46,263 bases of DNA from Candidatus Bathyarchaeota archaeon (lineage in GTDB: Archaea; Thermoproteota; Bathyarchaeia; TCS64). Made by a program: the position numbers and the translations under genes. The DNA lies in contig JABIBQ010000033.1 in the NCBI GenBank assembly GCA_018652685.1, positions 1 through 46,263 of the forward strand. The letters are read 5' to 3'. Positions 25,416 to 32,998 of this stretch are shown one piece after another. The notes under the pieces are model-generated. The model was not told the origin of the DNA. It did not search any database and saw only the letters and a program-made list of their open reading frames with translations. Each line of letters starts with the position of its first letter. Position 1 is the first letter of the stretch.

Positions 25416-26362
25416 TATGGGTTCACGTTGATACCGATGCGCTTCTCGGGCTCGGTCATATCAACGTCATAGTACCAGTGGACGCTCTCCCTGTCAGGGT
25501 TCGTAGTGGCGCTTGTAGTGTTCCCCTTGTTGTCCATGACTATGCAGTTCATTCCACCCACAGCGCTGAGGTCGTGGATATCCTTCATGGACAGGATTGC
25601 TGCTTCCTCCGGGTTCAGCCCGTTCTCCATGTAGTGGATTAGGGTCCTGGCGGTACTGTTTCTGATGGCCAGCTCGCCCATACCCGTGCACGCGGCCGCG
25701 CCGTACCTGTTGTCACAATAATTCCCCGCCCCGATGATGGGGCTGTCCCCAAGTCTTCCTGGGAACTTTAACGCTGTGCCACTGGTACTCACCGCGCTTG
25801 CGATGTTCCCGTCTGCGTCCATTGCCATGATGTTCACGGTGCCGTGGTGCTCGTCCGCGAGCTTCTCATACCACTTCTTGAGGTTCTGGCTCTTGGCGTA
25901 CTTTACCACCCATTTCTGACTCTCATCGATGACTCCCTCGTCATCGAATGCGTCATCAATGAATGCCTTGTACACCTTCCTGCTGAGCTCGGTCTCAAGG
26001 TCGCCCTCCTCGCACTCCATGGCCTTGGCGAACCTCTCGGCCCCTGCGCCCACTAATAGGACGTGAGGCGCGTCATCCAGGACTTTCCTGGCGACTGATA
26101 TCGGGTGCTTGAACCCCTTGAGGGCACCCACCGCCCCCGAGTTCCTCGTTTTACCGCACATGATGGTTGCGTCCATCTCCTGGACGCCGAGGATGTTGGG
26201 GATGCCTGCCAGTCCCACTGATGTGTCGTTCGGATTGAGCTCAACAAGCCTAGTCGCTGCCTCGACGGCGTCCAGTGCTGTGCCTCCCTCTTTTAGAATC
26301 TTGGCTCCCGCGTGCAGGAACTCGCCGGAGTTTCTCGTACCGATGATGAATGGCTTGACCAA
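25415..26362 (-). CDS. Ntn-hydrolase asparaginase / N4-glycosylasparaginase-like
   Basis: A 315-residue isoaspartyl peptidase/glycosylasparaginase family protein, normally made as a precursor that cleaves itself before the catalytic threonine. The cleavage and nucleophile site is DEHHGTVNIMAMD (Thr about residue 172), followed by STSGTALKFPGRLGDSPIIG and GAGNYCDNRYGAAACTGMGE, the substrate-binding segment. Expected products are aspartate from isoaspartyl peptides or asparagine-linked sugars. TTG start at 26362. The coupled downstream gene is of unknown function. Confidence 0.9.
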   Translation of the reverse strand: MVKPFIIGTRNSGEFLHAGAKILKEGGTALDAVEAATRLVELNPNDTSVGLAGIPNILGVQEMDATIMCGKTRNSGAVGALKGFKHPISVARKVLDDAPHVLLVGAGAERFAKAMECEEGDLETELSRKVYKAFIDDAFDDEGVIDESQKWVVKYAKSQNLKKWYEKLADEHHGTVNIMAMDADGNIASAVSTSGTALKFPGRLGDSPIIGAGNYCDNRYGAAACTGMGELAIRNSTARTLIHYMENGLNPEEAAILSMKDIHDLSAVGGMNCIVMDNKGNTTSATTNPDRESVHWYYDVDMTEPEKRIGINVNP

Positions 26363-26424
26363 TATGAATCAAAGGAAATTGGCTGAACACGTACTTAAGC
26401 CCATTCAGGCTGAGGTTTTTTGTG

Positions 26425-26442
26425 AGAACTGATATGAGTTCT
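26425..26442 (-). promoter_or_regulatory. Inverted repeat upstream of the asparaginase gene
   Basis: agaact-6 bases-agttct forms a perfect 6+6 dyad about 65-80 bases upstream of the asparaginase start. It lies upstream of a TATA-like cttaagta at about 26393-26400. The position could suit an activator or repressor site; nothing else supports it. Confidence 0.22.
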
Positions 26443-26594
26443 ATAATTTAGCGTGCGGTGATGAAAAAATCTGAACGTTTTAGTCCCACTTCCTACGAGT
26501 TATTCAGAAAACCGTCCTCTTTTGGATGCCTAACTCTGCCCCTTGATAGAGGAAACAATCTTATCCCTCTGAGCATAATCTGGGTACGATTCAA

Positions 26595-27074
26595 ATGAGT
26601 GGACTTCCTCCGGGCGAACAGGTTCTCAAGGAAACAGGCATGTTCCCCATCACATGGACAAAAGGCACGTTCAGTAACGTCAACGGCAAGCTCATTCTCA
26701 CCAACAAGAGACTAATATTCACCGCCGGCAGATTTCAGAGCATTATAGGAGCCGTAACGGGGTCCCACAAGGATAGAGTTGAGATCCTCCTAAACACTAT
26801 CACATCCGTGGACAAGGGCTTCATGGCGGTCATCAACGTCATGGCAAGTGGACAAAAGTACACGTTCAAGGGCATGAGGGACGCGGGTGGATGGCTGAGC
26901 CAAATAAACATGGCCAGGATGACCACAGGAGCGGTTCAGGGATTTGCGTCCCAGGCTAGAAACGCGCCACCACCGCCGCCTATGGCCGCGGGAAACAAGT
27001 TCTGTCCCAGCTGCGGGGTCGCAGTGGTCCCAGGGAACAGTTTCTGCGGGCAATGCGGGGCCAGGGTGGCGTAG
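26595..27074 (+). CDS. GRAM/PH-like domain protein with C-terminal zinc ribbon
   Basis: A 159-residue protein. Residues ~8-110 have the pattern of a GRAM/bacterial PH-like beta barrel (GKLILTNKRLIFTAGRF; TSVDKGFMAVINVMAS). A Pro-rich linker PPPPPMAAG follows, then a zinc ribbon FCPSCGVAVVPGNSFCGQCG (two CxxC pairs). Cytoplasmic, no membrane segment. Function unknown; such proteins may tether to membranes or complexes. The next gene also ends in the same type of zinc ribbon and starts eight bases after its stop. Confidence 0.8.
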   Translation: MSGLPPGEQVLKETGMFPITWTKGTFSNVNGKLILTNKRLIFTAGRFQSIIGAVTGSHKDRVEILLNTITSVDKGFMAVINVMASGQKYTFKGMRDAGGWLSQINMARMTTGAVQGFASQARNAPPPPPMAAGNKFCPSCGVAVVPGNSFCGQCGARVA

Positions 27075-27082
27075 GGGTAAAG

Positions 27083-27418
27083 ATGTCAGAGGATCTAAAG
27101 TTCCCGAACGCGATAGCTGTCAACAGGAATCTCATCGCCATGCTCATCGATGCGCTGGTGGATGAGGGTGCGATATCGCCTGCGACTCGGGACAGGATAA
27201 TTGAGAACACCTTGGGGGCAATCGTGCCATACCCTGATGAATTGGTCATGAATACCGCTGACGATTTTGTCTCCGGCATCTTCCAGAAGGGAAGAGACAT
27301 GGGATTGATGGGTACTGCGTCTATTCCATCGCCACCTATGAAGCCCGTGTGCCCGAGCTGCGGCGTTAATATCACTCCAGGCCACAAGTTCTGCACCTCG
27401 TGCGGGGCGCACCTCTAG
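27083..27418 (+). CDS. Small helical protein with C-terminal zinc ribbon
   Basis: A 111-residue protein with an alpha-helical N-terminal half (NRNLIAMLIDALVDEGAISP), a middle DDFVSGIFQKGRDMGLM and a C-terminal zinc ribbon (VCPSCGVNITPGHKFCTSCG). The ribbon closely resembles that of the gene just upstream, so they likely arose as partners or share a binding target. ATG 27083 (MSEDLKFPN) is chosen; an earlier start at 27053 would overlap the upstream gene. Family unknown. Confidence 0.75.
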   Translation: MSEDLKFPNAIAVNRNLIAMLIDALVDEGAISPATRDRIIENTLGAIVPYPDELVMNTADDFVSGIFQKGRDMGLMGTASIPSPPMKPVCPSCGVNITPGHKFCTSCGAHL

Positions 27419-27469
27419 ACTTTTTAAACAATTTACCCCTATTATTATCAGCACGGTGACCCTGTTTTG

Positions 27470-28639
27470 GTGACGAACCTTCCCCCCGAGGCCAAGAAGA
27501 AGTGGATGGAGGTCACCATGACCAAGAATCCTGAGACCAAGCTCCCGATAATGCAAGAATTTCTCAGTATGGTGCCAAAGCACAAGGGCACCGACAAGAT
27601 GTGCAGCCAGATCAAACGACAGATAAGTCAGCTCAAAGAGGACATCAAGAAACAGAAGCAGCAGGCCAAGAAAACAAGCACCGGACCAAGCTACTACGTC
27701 CAGAAAGCAGGGGCGGCCCAGGTCGCTATTGTAGGCACCACTAACACGGGGCGCAGCAGCCTGCTGAAGGCAGTGACTAACAGCCAGGTCCCCGTCACGT
27801 CGTGGCCCTTCGGCACCATGATGCCAACACCGGGTATGCTTGATTTCGAGGACATCCAGTTCCAGTTAGTCGAGATACCACCCATCGTCCAAGGAAGCAG
27901 CGAGGGCAAGGCGGAGGGCTTCATGAACCTGTCATCGGCGCGAAACGCCGATGGGTTGATAATCATGGTTGACCTGGCGGATGATCCCGCCGGTAACTTC
28001 CTACTGGTCAAGGAGGAGCTGGAGAACACCAGGCTACTCATCGTCCCCCCAACCGGAGAAGTGGAAATACAGAAGCGTGGGAGCGGCAACAAGCTCCAGT
28101 TCATCATGGAGGGCGAGCTGGTGGACTGCAGCGAAGCTGATATCACCGAACTGCTTGCAGGGTACCGCATCAGGTCTGCACTGGTGAGGATTAAGGGAAA
28201 GGTAACACTTGATCTCGTGGAGGACTCCATGTTCGGTAACGCAGTCTATCGGCCTACCATGGTCATCGCAAACAAGGTGGACCTGAACAACGACCCGAGG
28301 ATGATCGAGCAGTTGGTCCAGGCCACGTACCCGCTGCAGCTTCACGTGATGTCAATCGAGAGGATGAAAGACCTGGCAGGGCTCATAGGTCAGAGCATCT
28401 TTGATCTGCTTGGCATAACTCGGATATACACAAAGGAACCCGGCAAGCCCAAGAGGAATATCCCCATAGTGTCCAAGCCGGGGACCACTGTGGGGGAGCT
28501 GGCTAAGATGATCCACAACGACTTCTATGACAGGTTCAAGTACGCAAAGATCTGGGGCCCCTCGGCCAAATTTGATAGCGAGAAGGTGGGTATGGACAGG
28601 GTCCTCCTGGATGGAAGCGTTATCCAGATATACACTTAG
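27470..28639 (+). CDS. DRG/Obg-type GTPase homologue with TGS domain and altered G motifs
   Basis: A 389-residue protein laid out like DRG GTPases: a lysine/glutamine-rich helical N terminus (IKRQISQLKEDIKKQKQQA), G domain, and a C-terminal TGS domain (about 318-388; GKPKRNIPIVSKPGTTVGEL). G4 IANKVDLNN is intact. The P-loop reads VGTTNTGRSSLL, with Arg in place of the invariant Lys, and the usual DxxG switch (LDLPG in DRG) reads VEIPPIV. Nucleotide hydrolysis may therefore be weak or absent. DRG proteins bind ribosomes and nucleotides; a ribosome-associated role is plausible. The GTG at 27470 (a TTG precedes it) follows a tttttaaa box at 27421. Confidence 0.82.
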   Translation: MTNLPPEAKKKWMEVTMTKNPETKLPIMQEFLSMVPKHKGTDKMCSQIKRQISQLKEDIKKQKQQAKKTSTGPSYYVQKAGAAQVAIVGTTNTGRSSLLKAVTNSQVPVTSWPFGTMMPTPGMLDFEDIQFQLVEIPPIVQGSSEGKAEGFMNLSSARNADGLIIMVDLADDPAGNFLLVKEELENTRLLIVPPTGEVEIQKRGSGNKLQFIMEGELVDCSEADITELLAGYRIRSALVRIKGKVTLDLVEDSMFGNAVYRPTMVIANKVDLNNDPRMIEQLVQATYPLQLHVMSIERMKDLAGLIGQSIFDLLGITRIYTKEPGKPKRNIPIVSKPGTTVGELAKMIHNDFYDRFKYAKIWGPSAKFDSEKVGMDRVLLDGSVIQIYT

Positions 28640-28689
28640 CATGGGCAAATACTATATCCGCATCTCCGAACGTTTGCATGTGTTCTGAT

Positions 28690-29679
28690 ATGGAGAAAGT
28701 AGAGTTCATTTACCTGTCCCAGGAGGACGTCCTGGATCTTGAGATATCCATGAAAGAGATCATCGAACTCGTGGAGCTGGGATTAAGCGAGCAGGGACAC
28801 GGGAGGGTGGAGAACCCGCCCAAGCCTGGGATTCACAGCAAGCCTGATGCCTTCATCCACGCCATGCCCGCATACTACAAGAAGCTGGGTATCGGGGGAC
28901 TCAAGTGGGTCAGTGGCTACCCCAGCAACAGGGCCGTCAACATGCCCCAGATCGCGGGCCTGATGATTGTTAACGACATGGAGACCGGGATGCCTATGGC
29001 TGTCATGGACTGTAGGTGGATCACCGCGGTAAGGACAGCGGCCGTCTCGGCGATTACAGCCAAGTACTGCGCCAAGGAGGGAACCGAGACCCTTGGACTC
29101 GTAGGGTGCGGTGTCCAGGGCAGAATGAACCTCGTCGGGTTCAAGGAGGTCATCCCTGACCTGAACGAAGTCAGGGTCTTTGACATCAACGAAGGAGCCA
29201 TGCAGTCCATCAAGAAGGACTACGAGGCCCCGCTGGGCGTCAAGATCACCTCGTGCAAGAGTGTAGAGTCGGCCGTCAACGGCATGGACATGATCCTGAC
29301 CGCCACACAAAGACTCAAGGAGCCCCTAATCAAAGACGAGTGGTTCAAGCCAGGGTGTCTGGGCTTCGGGCTGGAGGCCAGCAGGGCATGGTACGGTGAT
29401 GCCATACTTGGGGCGGACAAGTTCATCACCGACAGCTGGGACCAGACAGAGTACTTCTATAAACACGGGGCCTTCCCCGACGGATTGCCAGACCTGTACG
29501 CAGAGCTGGGGGAGGTCGTAGCAGGAAAGAAACCTGGCAGGGACTCCCAGGATGAGCGTATACTGGCTATAAACATCGGGCTGGCCCTTGAAGACGTAAT
29601 CGTCGCCAACAGGATATATGAGGTTGCCCTGGAGAGGGGCGGGTTTGAGATGCTGAGCCTCATGGAGCGTAGCTTCTAA
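28690..29679 (+). CDS. Ornithine cyclodeaminase/mu-crystallin family protein
   Basis: A 329-residue NAD(P)-dependent enzyme. LKWVSGYPSNRAVNMPQIAG is the substrate region, AVMDCRWITAVRTAAVSAI is the conserved ALDG..T.RTAA-type helix with Asp/Arg, and LGLVGCGVQGRMNL is the dinucleotide loop. VFDINEGAMQSI ends the second strand. Members deaminate ornithine or reduce imines such as pyrroline-2-carboxylate. The catalytic Asp/Lys set is not certain, so 'ornithine cyclodeaminase' is only the family name here. ATG 28690 (MEKVEFIYLS) is chosen; 28678 lies four codons upstream. Confidence 0.9.
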   Translation: MEKVEFIYLSQEDVLDLEISMKEIIELVELGLSEQGHGRVENPPKPGIHSKPDAFIHAMPAYYKKLGIGGLKWVSGYPSNRAVNMPQIAGLMIVNDMETGMPMAVMDCRWITAVRTAAVSAITAKYCAKEGTETLGLVGCGVQGRMNLVGFKEVIPDLNEVRVFDINEGAMQSIKKDYEAPLGVKITSCKSVESAVNGMDMILTATQRLKEPLIKDEWFKPGCLGFGLEASRAWYGDAILGADKFITDSWDQTEYFYKHGAFPDGLPDLYAELGEVVAGKKPGRDSQDERILAINIGLALEDVIVANRIYEVALERGGFEMLSLMERSF

Positions 29680-29819
29680 ACCACTATGTCGGGAAAGCCT
29701 GTATCCGCAACGTCTTGTTGCTGTTGATGAAAAGTATAGGGTCTTCATCGGCACTTTCTTGACTTGTAATATTAGCTCAGCTCCCTGGACAGCTGGTTGC
29801 TCTGGGGGTCAAGAGGACT

Positions 29820-29921
29820 TCACAGCTTTATCTCGACGACGTTGGCCTGCACCTTATCAAGTAGCTTGTAGGTGCGCGCCAAAGATGTTGAAATACAGAC
29901 CAGAATATATGCCTTAAACAT
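29820..29921 (-). other. Possible truncated Lrp/AsnC RAM-domain fragment
   Basis: A 33-codon frame begins ATG and reads MFKAYILVCISTSLARTYKL, ending VEIKL then TGA. 'KAYILV' followed by a helix and a 'V..V..IK' strand is how Lrp/AsnC ligand-binding (RAM) domains start, but the usual 'G..D.i..v' half is missing. Some coding-looking sequence follows the TGA in frame (SPLDPQSNQLSRELS). It lies in a 380-base gap next to the direct repeat at 30004, so it may be a remnant cut by an insertion event. Evidence is weak. Confidence 0.28.
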
Positions 29922-30003
29922 GAACAAAATAAGAAAAATGGATAAAATTAGGATTTGATGAAACCTTTGATGTGAGGATAAAATCGTCGATTAAGAAATA
30001 GAA

Positions 30004-30054
30004 GGTGGTGATATCACCACTGGTAGTGGGGTTCGAACCCCACCCCCCGCACCA
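30004..30054 (+). repeat. Direct repeat copy 1, tRNA-Leu 3'-end-like (possible att site)
   Basis: Two dyads: a perfect 16-base palindrome at 30005-30020 (gtggtgatatcaccac) and a perfect 18-base palindrome at 30026-30043 (gtggggttcgaaccccac). Then come ccccccgc and acca. The end, T-arm ttcgaac plus acceptor strand cccccgc plus ACCA, matches the 3' end of archaeal tRNA-Leu genes, which end in CCCCCGCACCA. The variable-arm and T-stem fit is imperfect and no 5' half (gcggggg...) lies upstream, so it is not a functional tRNA. Copy 2 is at 31345. Confidence 0.65.
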
Positions 30055-30059
30055 TTTTA

Positions 30060-31271
30060 TCAATTTTGAATACTCTTATTGTGATTTGTGAGACTGTAAA
30101 TAAGAATGGTGCTAAGTGTCATTCCGATTATCTGAACAGAAAGCGGAGCTGTAAACCCGTAGCTGTCATACAAAGCCCCAGCAATCAATGCACCGGGAAG
30201 ACTCCCAATCTTACCATAAGCATCAAGTTTGCCATAAACAGTACCGAGTTTATTGTGATTAACTGACTCGGCAATAAACTTAGAAAATGCTGGTATCCAG
30301 AACCCCATATCCAGAGCCTGTATCGCATATAATATGATAATATATTCGATGCGACGTGTGAACAGTAACCCTATTGGTGTGATTAACGCCATAACGTTAC
30401 TGATCAGCATCCCGTTCTTACTTCCAATTCTATCAACAATCTTTCCCAATGGTATCGCATCCAGAGCCCACGTGAGATTAAATACCCCTGTCATAAAACC
30501 TAGTTGAAGGGTAGTAAATCCGTAGATTTCTACCAATGCACCGAAAAGTAGACTGTACATTATAGTGTAAGTCAAGCCCATTATTACCATCACAACGTAG
30601 AGTTTTAGTAAATGTGTCTCAGGTGAAAACAGGTTTTTTAGATGCTCTGAGAGGGGGACCTTGTTTTTTTGTTCTTTTTTGATTAATGTTTCTTTGATAT
30701 ACTTGTGTATCACATAGGACCCGAGGGTGTCCCCGATCACCATTAAGGTGAAGATTAGGGTATGCCCTGTTTTTAGGGCCAGGTATCCGCCAATGGGGGC
30801 TACCACCGTACTTACGCTTTGAGCAATAGATGTGAGTGTGCTCATAGCTGTTCCCTGCTGTGTGCTGTCAACGGACTCGGTGATTAATGCGGTTCTCGCT
30901 GGGTTCCCTAGATTTCCTGTGTTAAACATTGAAGTGAATCCCATCAAGAAACCGAATAATATGAAGGCTTGAAAGCTGTCTGATATCAGTAAACATGCTA
31001 TTGATAGTGCTCTGAGTAGGAGACTGATGGATAATACGGGTTTTCGGCCATGTCTATCACTCATGAATCCCCAGAAGAATAACGCAATCCCGTTGCTTAG
31101 GTTGATTACTGTTTGGACAAGTCCTAGTTGACCGAGTGTGAGTCCGGTTTGGAGGAAGTATGGTTGCCATATTACGTGGAACATTCCGAGTCCAATTTGA
31201 CCTAAGAGGACTTGGACTGCGATAATTCGGATGTTTCCTTCCAGTCCAAGAAACCTTGTCACTGATTTCAT
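30060..31271 (-). CDS. MFS transporter in a repeat-flanked, AT-rich segment
   Basis: About 403 residues and roughly twelve hydrophobic helices. Motif A between helices 2 and 3 reads GFMSDRHGRKPVL, and the central cytoplasmic loop is basic (KETLIKKEQKNKV). Such carriers export drugs or move small solutes by proton exchange; the substrate is unknown. Base composition is clearly more AT-rich than in neighbouring genes, with many aat/ata/tta codons. It ends six bases after repeat copy 1 and begins about 75 bases inside copy 2. ATG 31271 (MKSVTRFLGL) is chosen; an upstream start at 31328 would add an odd hydrophobic stretch. Signs point to acquired DNA. Confidence 0.85.
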   Translation of the reverse strand: MKSVTRFLGLEGNIRIIAVQVLLGQIGLGMFHVIWQPYFLQTGLTLGQLGLVQTVINLSNGIALFFWGFMSDRHGRKPVLSISLLLRALSIACLLISDSFQAFILFGFLMGFTSMFNTGNLGNPARTALITESVDSTQQGTAMSTLTSIAQSVSTVVAPIGGYLALKTGHTLIFTLMVIGDTLGSYVIHKYIKETLIKKEQKNKVPLSEHLKNLFSPETHLLKLYVVMVIMGLTYTIMYSLLFGALVEIYGFTTLQLGFMTGVFNLTWALDAIPLGKIVDRIGSKNGMLISNVMALITPIGLLFTRRIEYIIILYAIQALDMGFWIPAFSKFIAESVNHNKLGTVYGKLDAYGKIGSLPGALIAGALYDSYGFTAPLSVQIIGMTLSTILIYSLTNHNKSIQN

Positions 31272-31344
31272 GGTAGTTAAATTGAGGTAAATATGTATAG
31301 TAATTATAAACATTATGTTTTGATTCAAAATTCAAGAAAATGTA

Positions 31345-31392
31345 GGTGGTGATATCACCACTTGTGGTAGGGTTCGAACCCCACCCCCCGCA
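31345..31392 (+). repeat. Direct repeat copy 2, tRNA-Leu 3'-end-like
   Basis: Same orientation and length as copy 1 at 30004, differing at only a few positions (ctggtagtg becomes cttgtggta) and in the last bases (tta instead of CCA). The first palindrome is unchanged and ttcgaaccccaccccccgca is identical. The changed middle keeps self-complementarity: ccact-ggt-agtgg in copy 1, ccac-tt-gtgg in copy 2. Together the copies bracket the MFS gene. Confidence 0.65.
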
Positions 31393-31457
31393 TTACTGCG
31401 TGCGCTTTTAGTGGGCTTCGGTTTATTGTATTAGAAAAAAAGGATTTTTAAAAAAAT

Positions 31458-31471
31458 AAGGTTATAACCTT
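31458..31471. other. Palindrome at the aminotransferase 3' end
   Basis: aaggttataacctt is a perfect 14-base palindrome ending on the stop codon of the aminotransferase, just downstream of an A/T tract. It could serve as part of a 3'-end signal on the minus strand; no further support. Confidence 0.25.
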
Positions 31472-32624
31472 ATGATTTGATGAAGACTTTCATCATCTCG
31501 CCGACTGCCTTGCCGGGGTCGTCAACGTGGCCCATCTCGGCCAGCGCCCCCTCCATTGCAGCAATCGTGGAGACGAGGTCGTTCTTCGTGTCGTTGCCCA
31601 TATGGCCGACTCGGACCGTCTTGCCTCCTAGCCTGCCCAGCCCTCCTGCGATGATGACCCTGTACTTTTTGTACATGATTCCCCTCATCTCGGCGTCGTC
31701 TACGCCTTCGGGTATCTTGGGTACGCTTAGGGTGTGGGCGTTGTATCCCTCCGCGGGGTAGCTCTCGAAGCCCAGTCCCTTGATGCCCGCCTGGAACGCG
31801 TCGGCGTACAACTCGTGCCTCTTCCACCGTGCCTCAAGGCCCTCCTCGTCAATGATGCGGAGTGCCTCCAGCATACCCATGACGAGTCCCGTGGCAGGGG
31901 TGGCGAAATAGCCCCTTGGGCTGTCCATGATTGGCTTCCACCTCTTCAGGTTGACGTAGTAGTCACTTGGAACTGTCTTCCTGGCCTCTACGGCCGCCCA
32001 TGCCTTATCGTTTAGGCAAAAGTTACTTATGCCCGGTGGGGCACCCAGCGCCTTCTGGCTTCCCGTGAGCGCATAGTCGATGTTCCACTTGTCCATCTTG
32101 AGTGGCATGCCGCCTGCCCCGCAGACGCTGTCGACGACGTATAGCGCGTCGTTGTCCTTTGTGGCTTTCCCTATCTCCTTGACGGGGTTGGCGATGCCAG
32201 TGGATGTGTCTACGTGCTCTACCGTGAATAGCTTGTAGTTGTCGCTCTCAAGCTTCTCCTTGATCTCCTTTGGGTCTACGACCTCGCCCCAGTCATACCT
32301 GAGCCTGTCAACGACACCCCCGTGGGTCTCCACGATCTCTTCCCATTTCTCGCCGAAATAACCGTTCTCGACGCAAAGCACCTTTTCGCCCCTCTCCATG
32401 AGGTTCGCAATGGCGGCCTCCATGCCCAGGGTACCGCTTCCCGCTAGTAGGAAGGGTGTTCCCTCGGTGCCGAATAGTTTCTTTTGAAGTGCAAGTGCCT
32501 CGGCATAGCCGTCAACGAACTCCCCGCTAACGTGGCTGAGCACGGGCTTGGCTAGTGCCCTCAGGACCCTTGGTGATACGATGGTGGGCCCTGGGATCAT
32601 CAATAGCTCTCTTTCATTCTTCAT
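31470..32624 (-). CDS. Class V aminotransferase (alanine-glyoxylate / serine-pyruvate type)
   Basis: A 384-residue PLP enzyme. MIPGPTIVSPRVL is the typical start of the serine-glyoxylate/alanine-glyoxylate group, AGSGTLGMEAAIANL the cofactor-phosphate region, and YALTGSQKALGAPPGIS carries the PLP lysine. VDSVCGAGGMPLKMDKWNID contains the Asp that holds the pyridine nitrogen. Likely donors and acceptors are serine, alanine, glyoxylate and pyruvate; archaea also use relatives for serine or glycine synthesis. ATG at 32624 (MKNERELLMIPG). Monocistronic as far as seen. Confidence 0.93.
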   Translation of the reverse strand: MKNERELLMIPGPTIVSPRVLRALAKPVLSHVSGEFVDGYAEALALQKKLFGTEGTPFLLAGSGTLGMEAAIANLMERGEKVLCVENGYFGEKWEEIVETHGGVVDRLRYDWGEVVDPKEIKEKLESDNYKLFTVEHVDTSTGIANPVKEIGKATKDNDALYVVDSVCGAGGMPLKMDKWNIDYALTGSQKALGAPPGISNFCLNDKAWAAVEARKTVPSDYYVNLKRWKPIMDSPRGYFATPATGLVMGMLEALRIIDEEGLEARWKRHELYADAFQAGIKGLGFESYPAEGYNAHTLSVPKIPEGVDDAEMRGIMYKKYRVIIAGGLGRLGGKTVRVGHMGNDTKNDLVSTIAAMEGALAEMGHVDDPGKAVGEMMKVFIKS

Positions 32625-32998
32625 GATATTTACCGAGTTGAAAGAGAATGTTGGATAATTAACATTATCGAATGGAGGCTTCCATATGGGGAATCTGCGC
32701 GCTTTGGTCCTAATAACGCGTTGTTGTATAAACCCATCAAAACACCTACCGACCCATTTTGACGACCGTATATATTCCTTTTATCAATCCTCGAACCTGT
32801 TGGTCGAATTAGTTGCTTTCCCTTCCTACCGTAATAAAATAAACCCAGAATACCAATCTAAAGGTACCATCCAACACATTTTTATTCTGTGAGCAATGAC
32901 CATTTGCTGGTGCCTTGGTGTCCGGTGACTGTAAAATTCGCTAATTTACACCGATTTGACACGTTTAAGGCTGATAATTATATTTTTGGAGGGTTTTC
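32625..32998. other. 374-base intergenic region upstream of ileS
   Basis: Divergent region between the aminotransferase and ileS. It is AT-rich with several TATA-like stretches (gtatatattcc near 32769; gtttaagg near 32963). A clear Shine-Dalgarno ggagg at 32988-32992 sits six bases before the ileS ATG. No convincing gene, RNA or repeat seen; a 68-codon frame at 32686 lacks protein-like features. Confidence 0.4.

Noticed and set aside
30004..30054. Functional tRNA-Leu gene
   Set aside because: Only the 3' end fits. The T-stem has an extra G, a 5-base segment separates the would-be variable arm from the T-arm, and no 5' acceptor strand or D-arm lies upstream.
32686..32892. 68-codon gene upstream of ileS
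   Set aside because: No protein-like features, AT-driven composition, and it lies in the likely control region of ileS.
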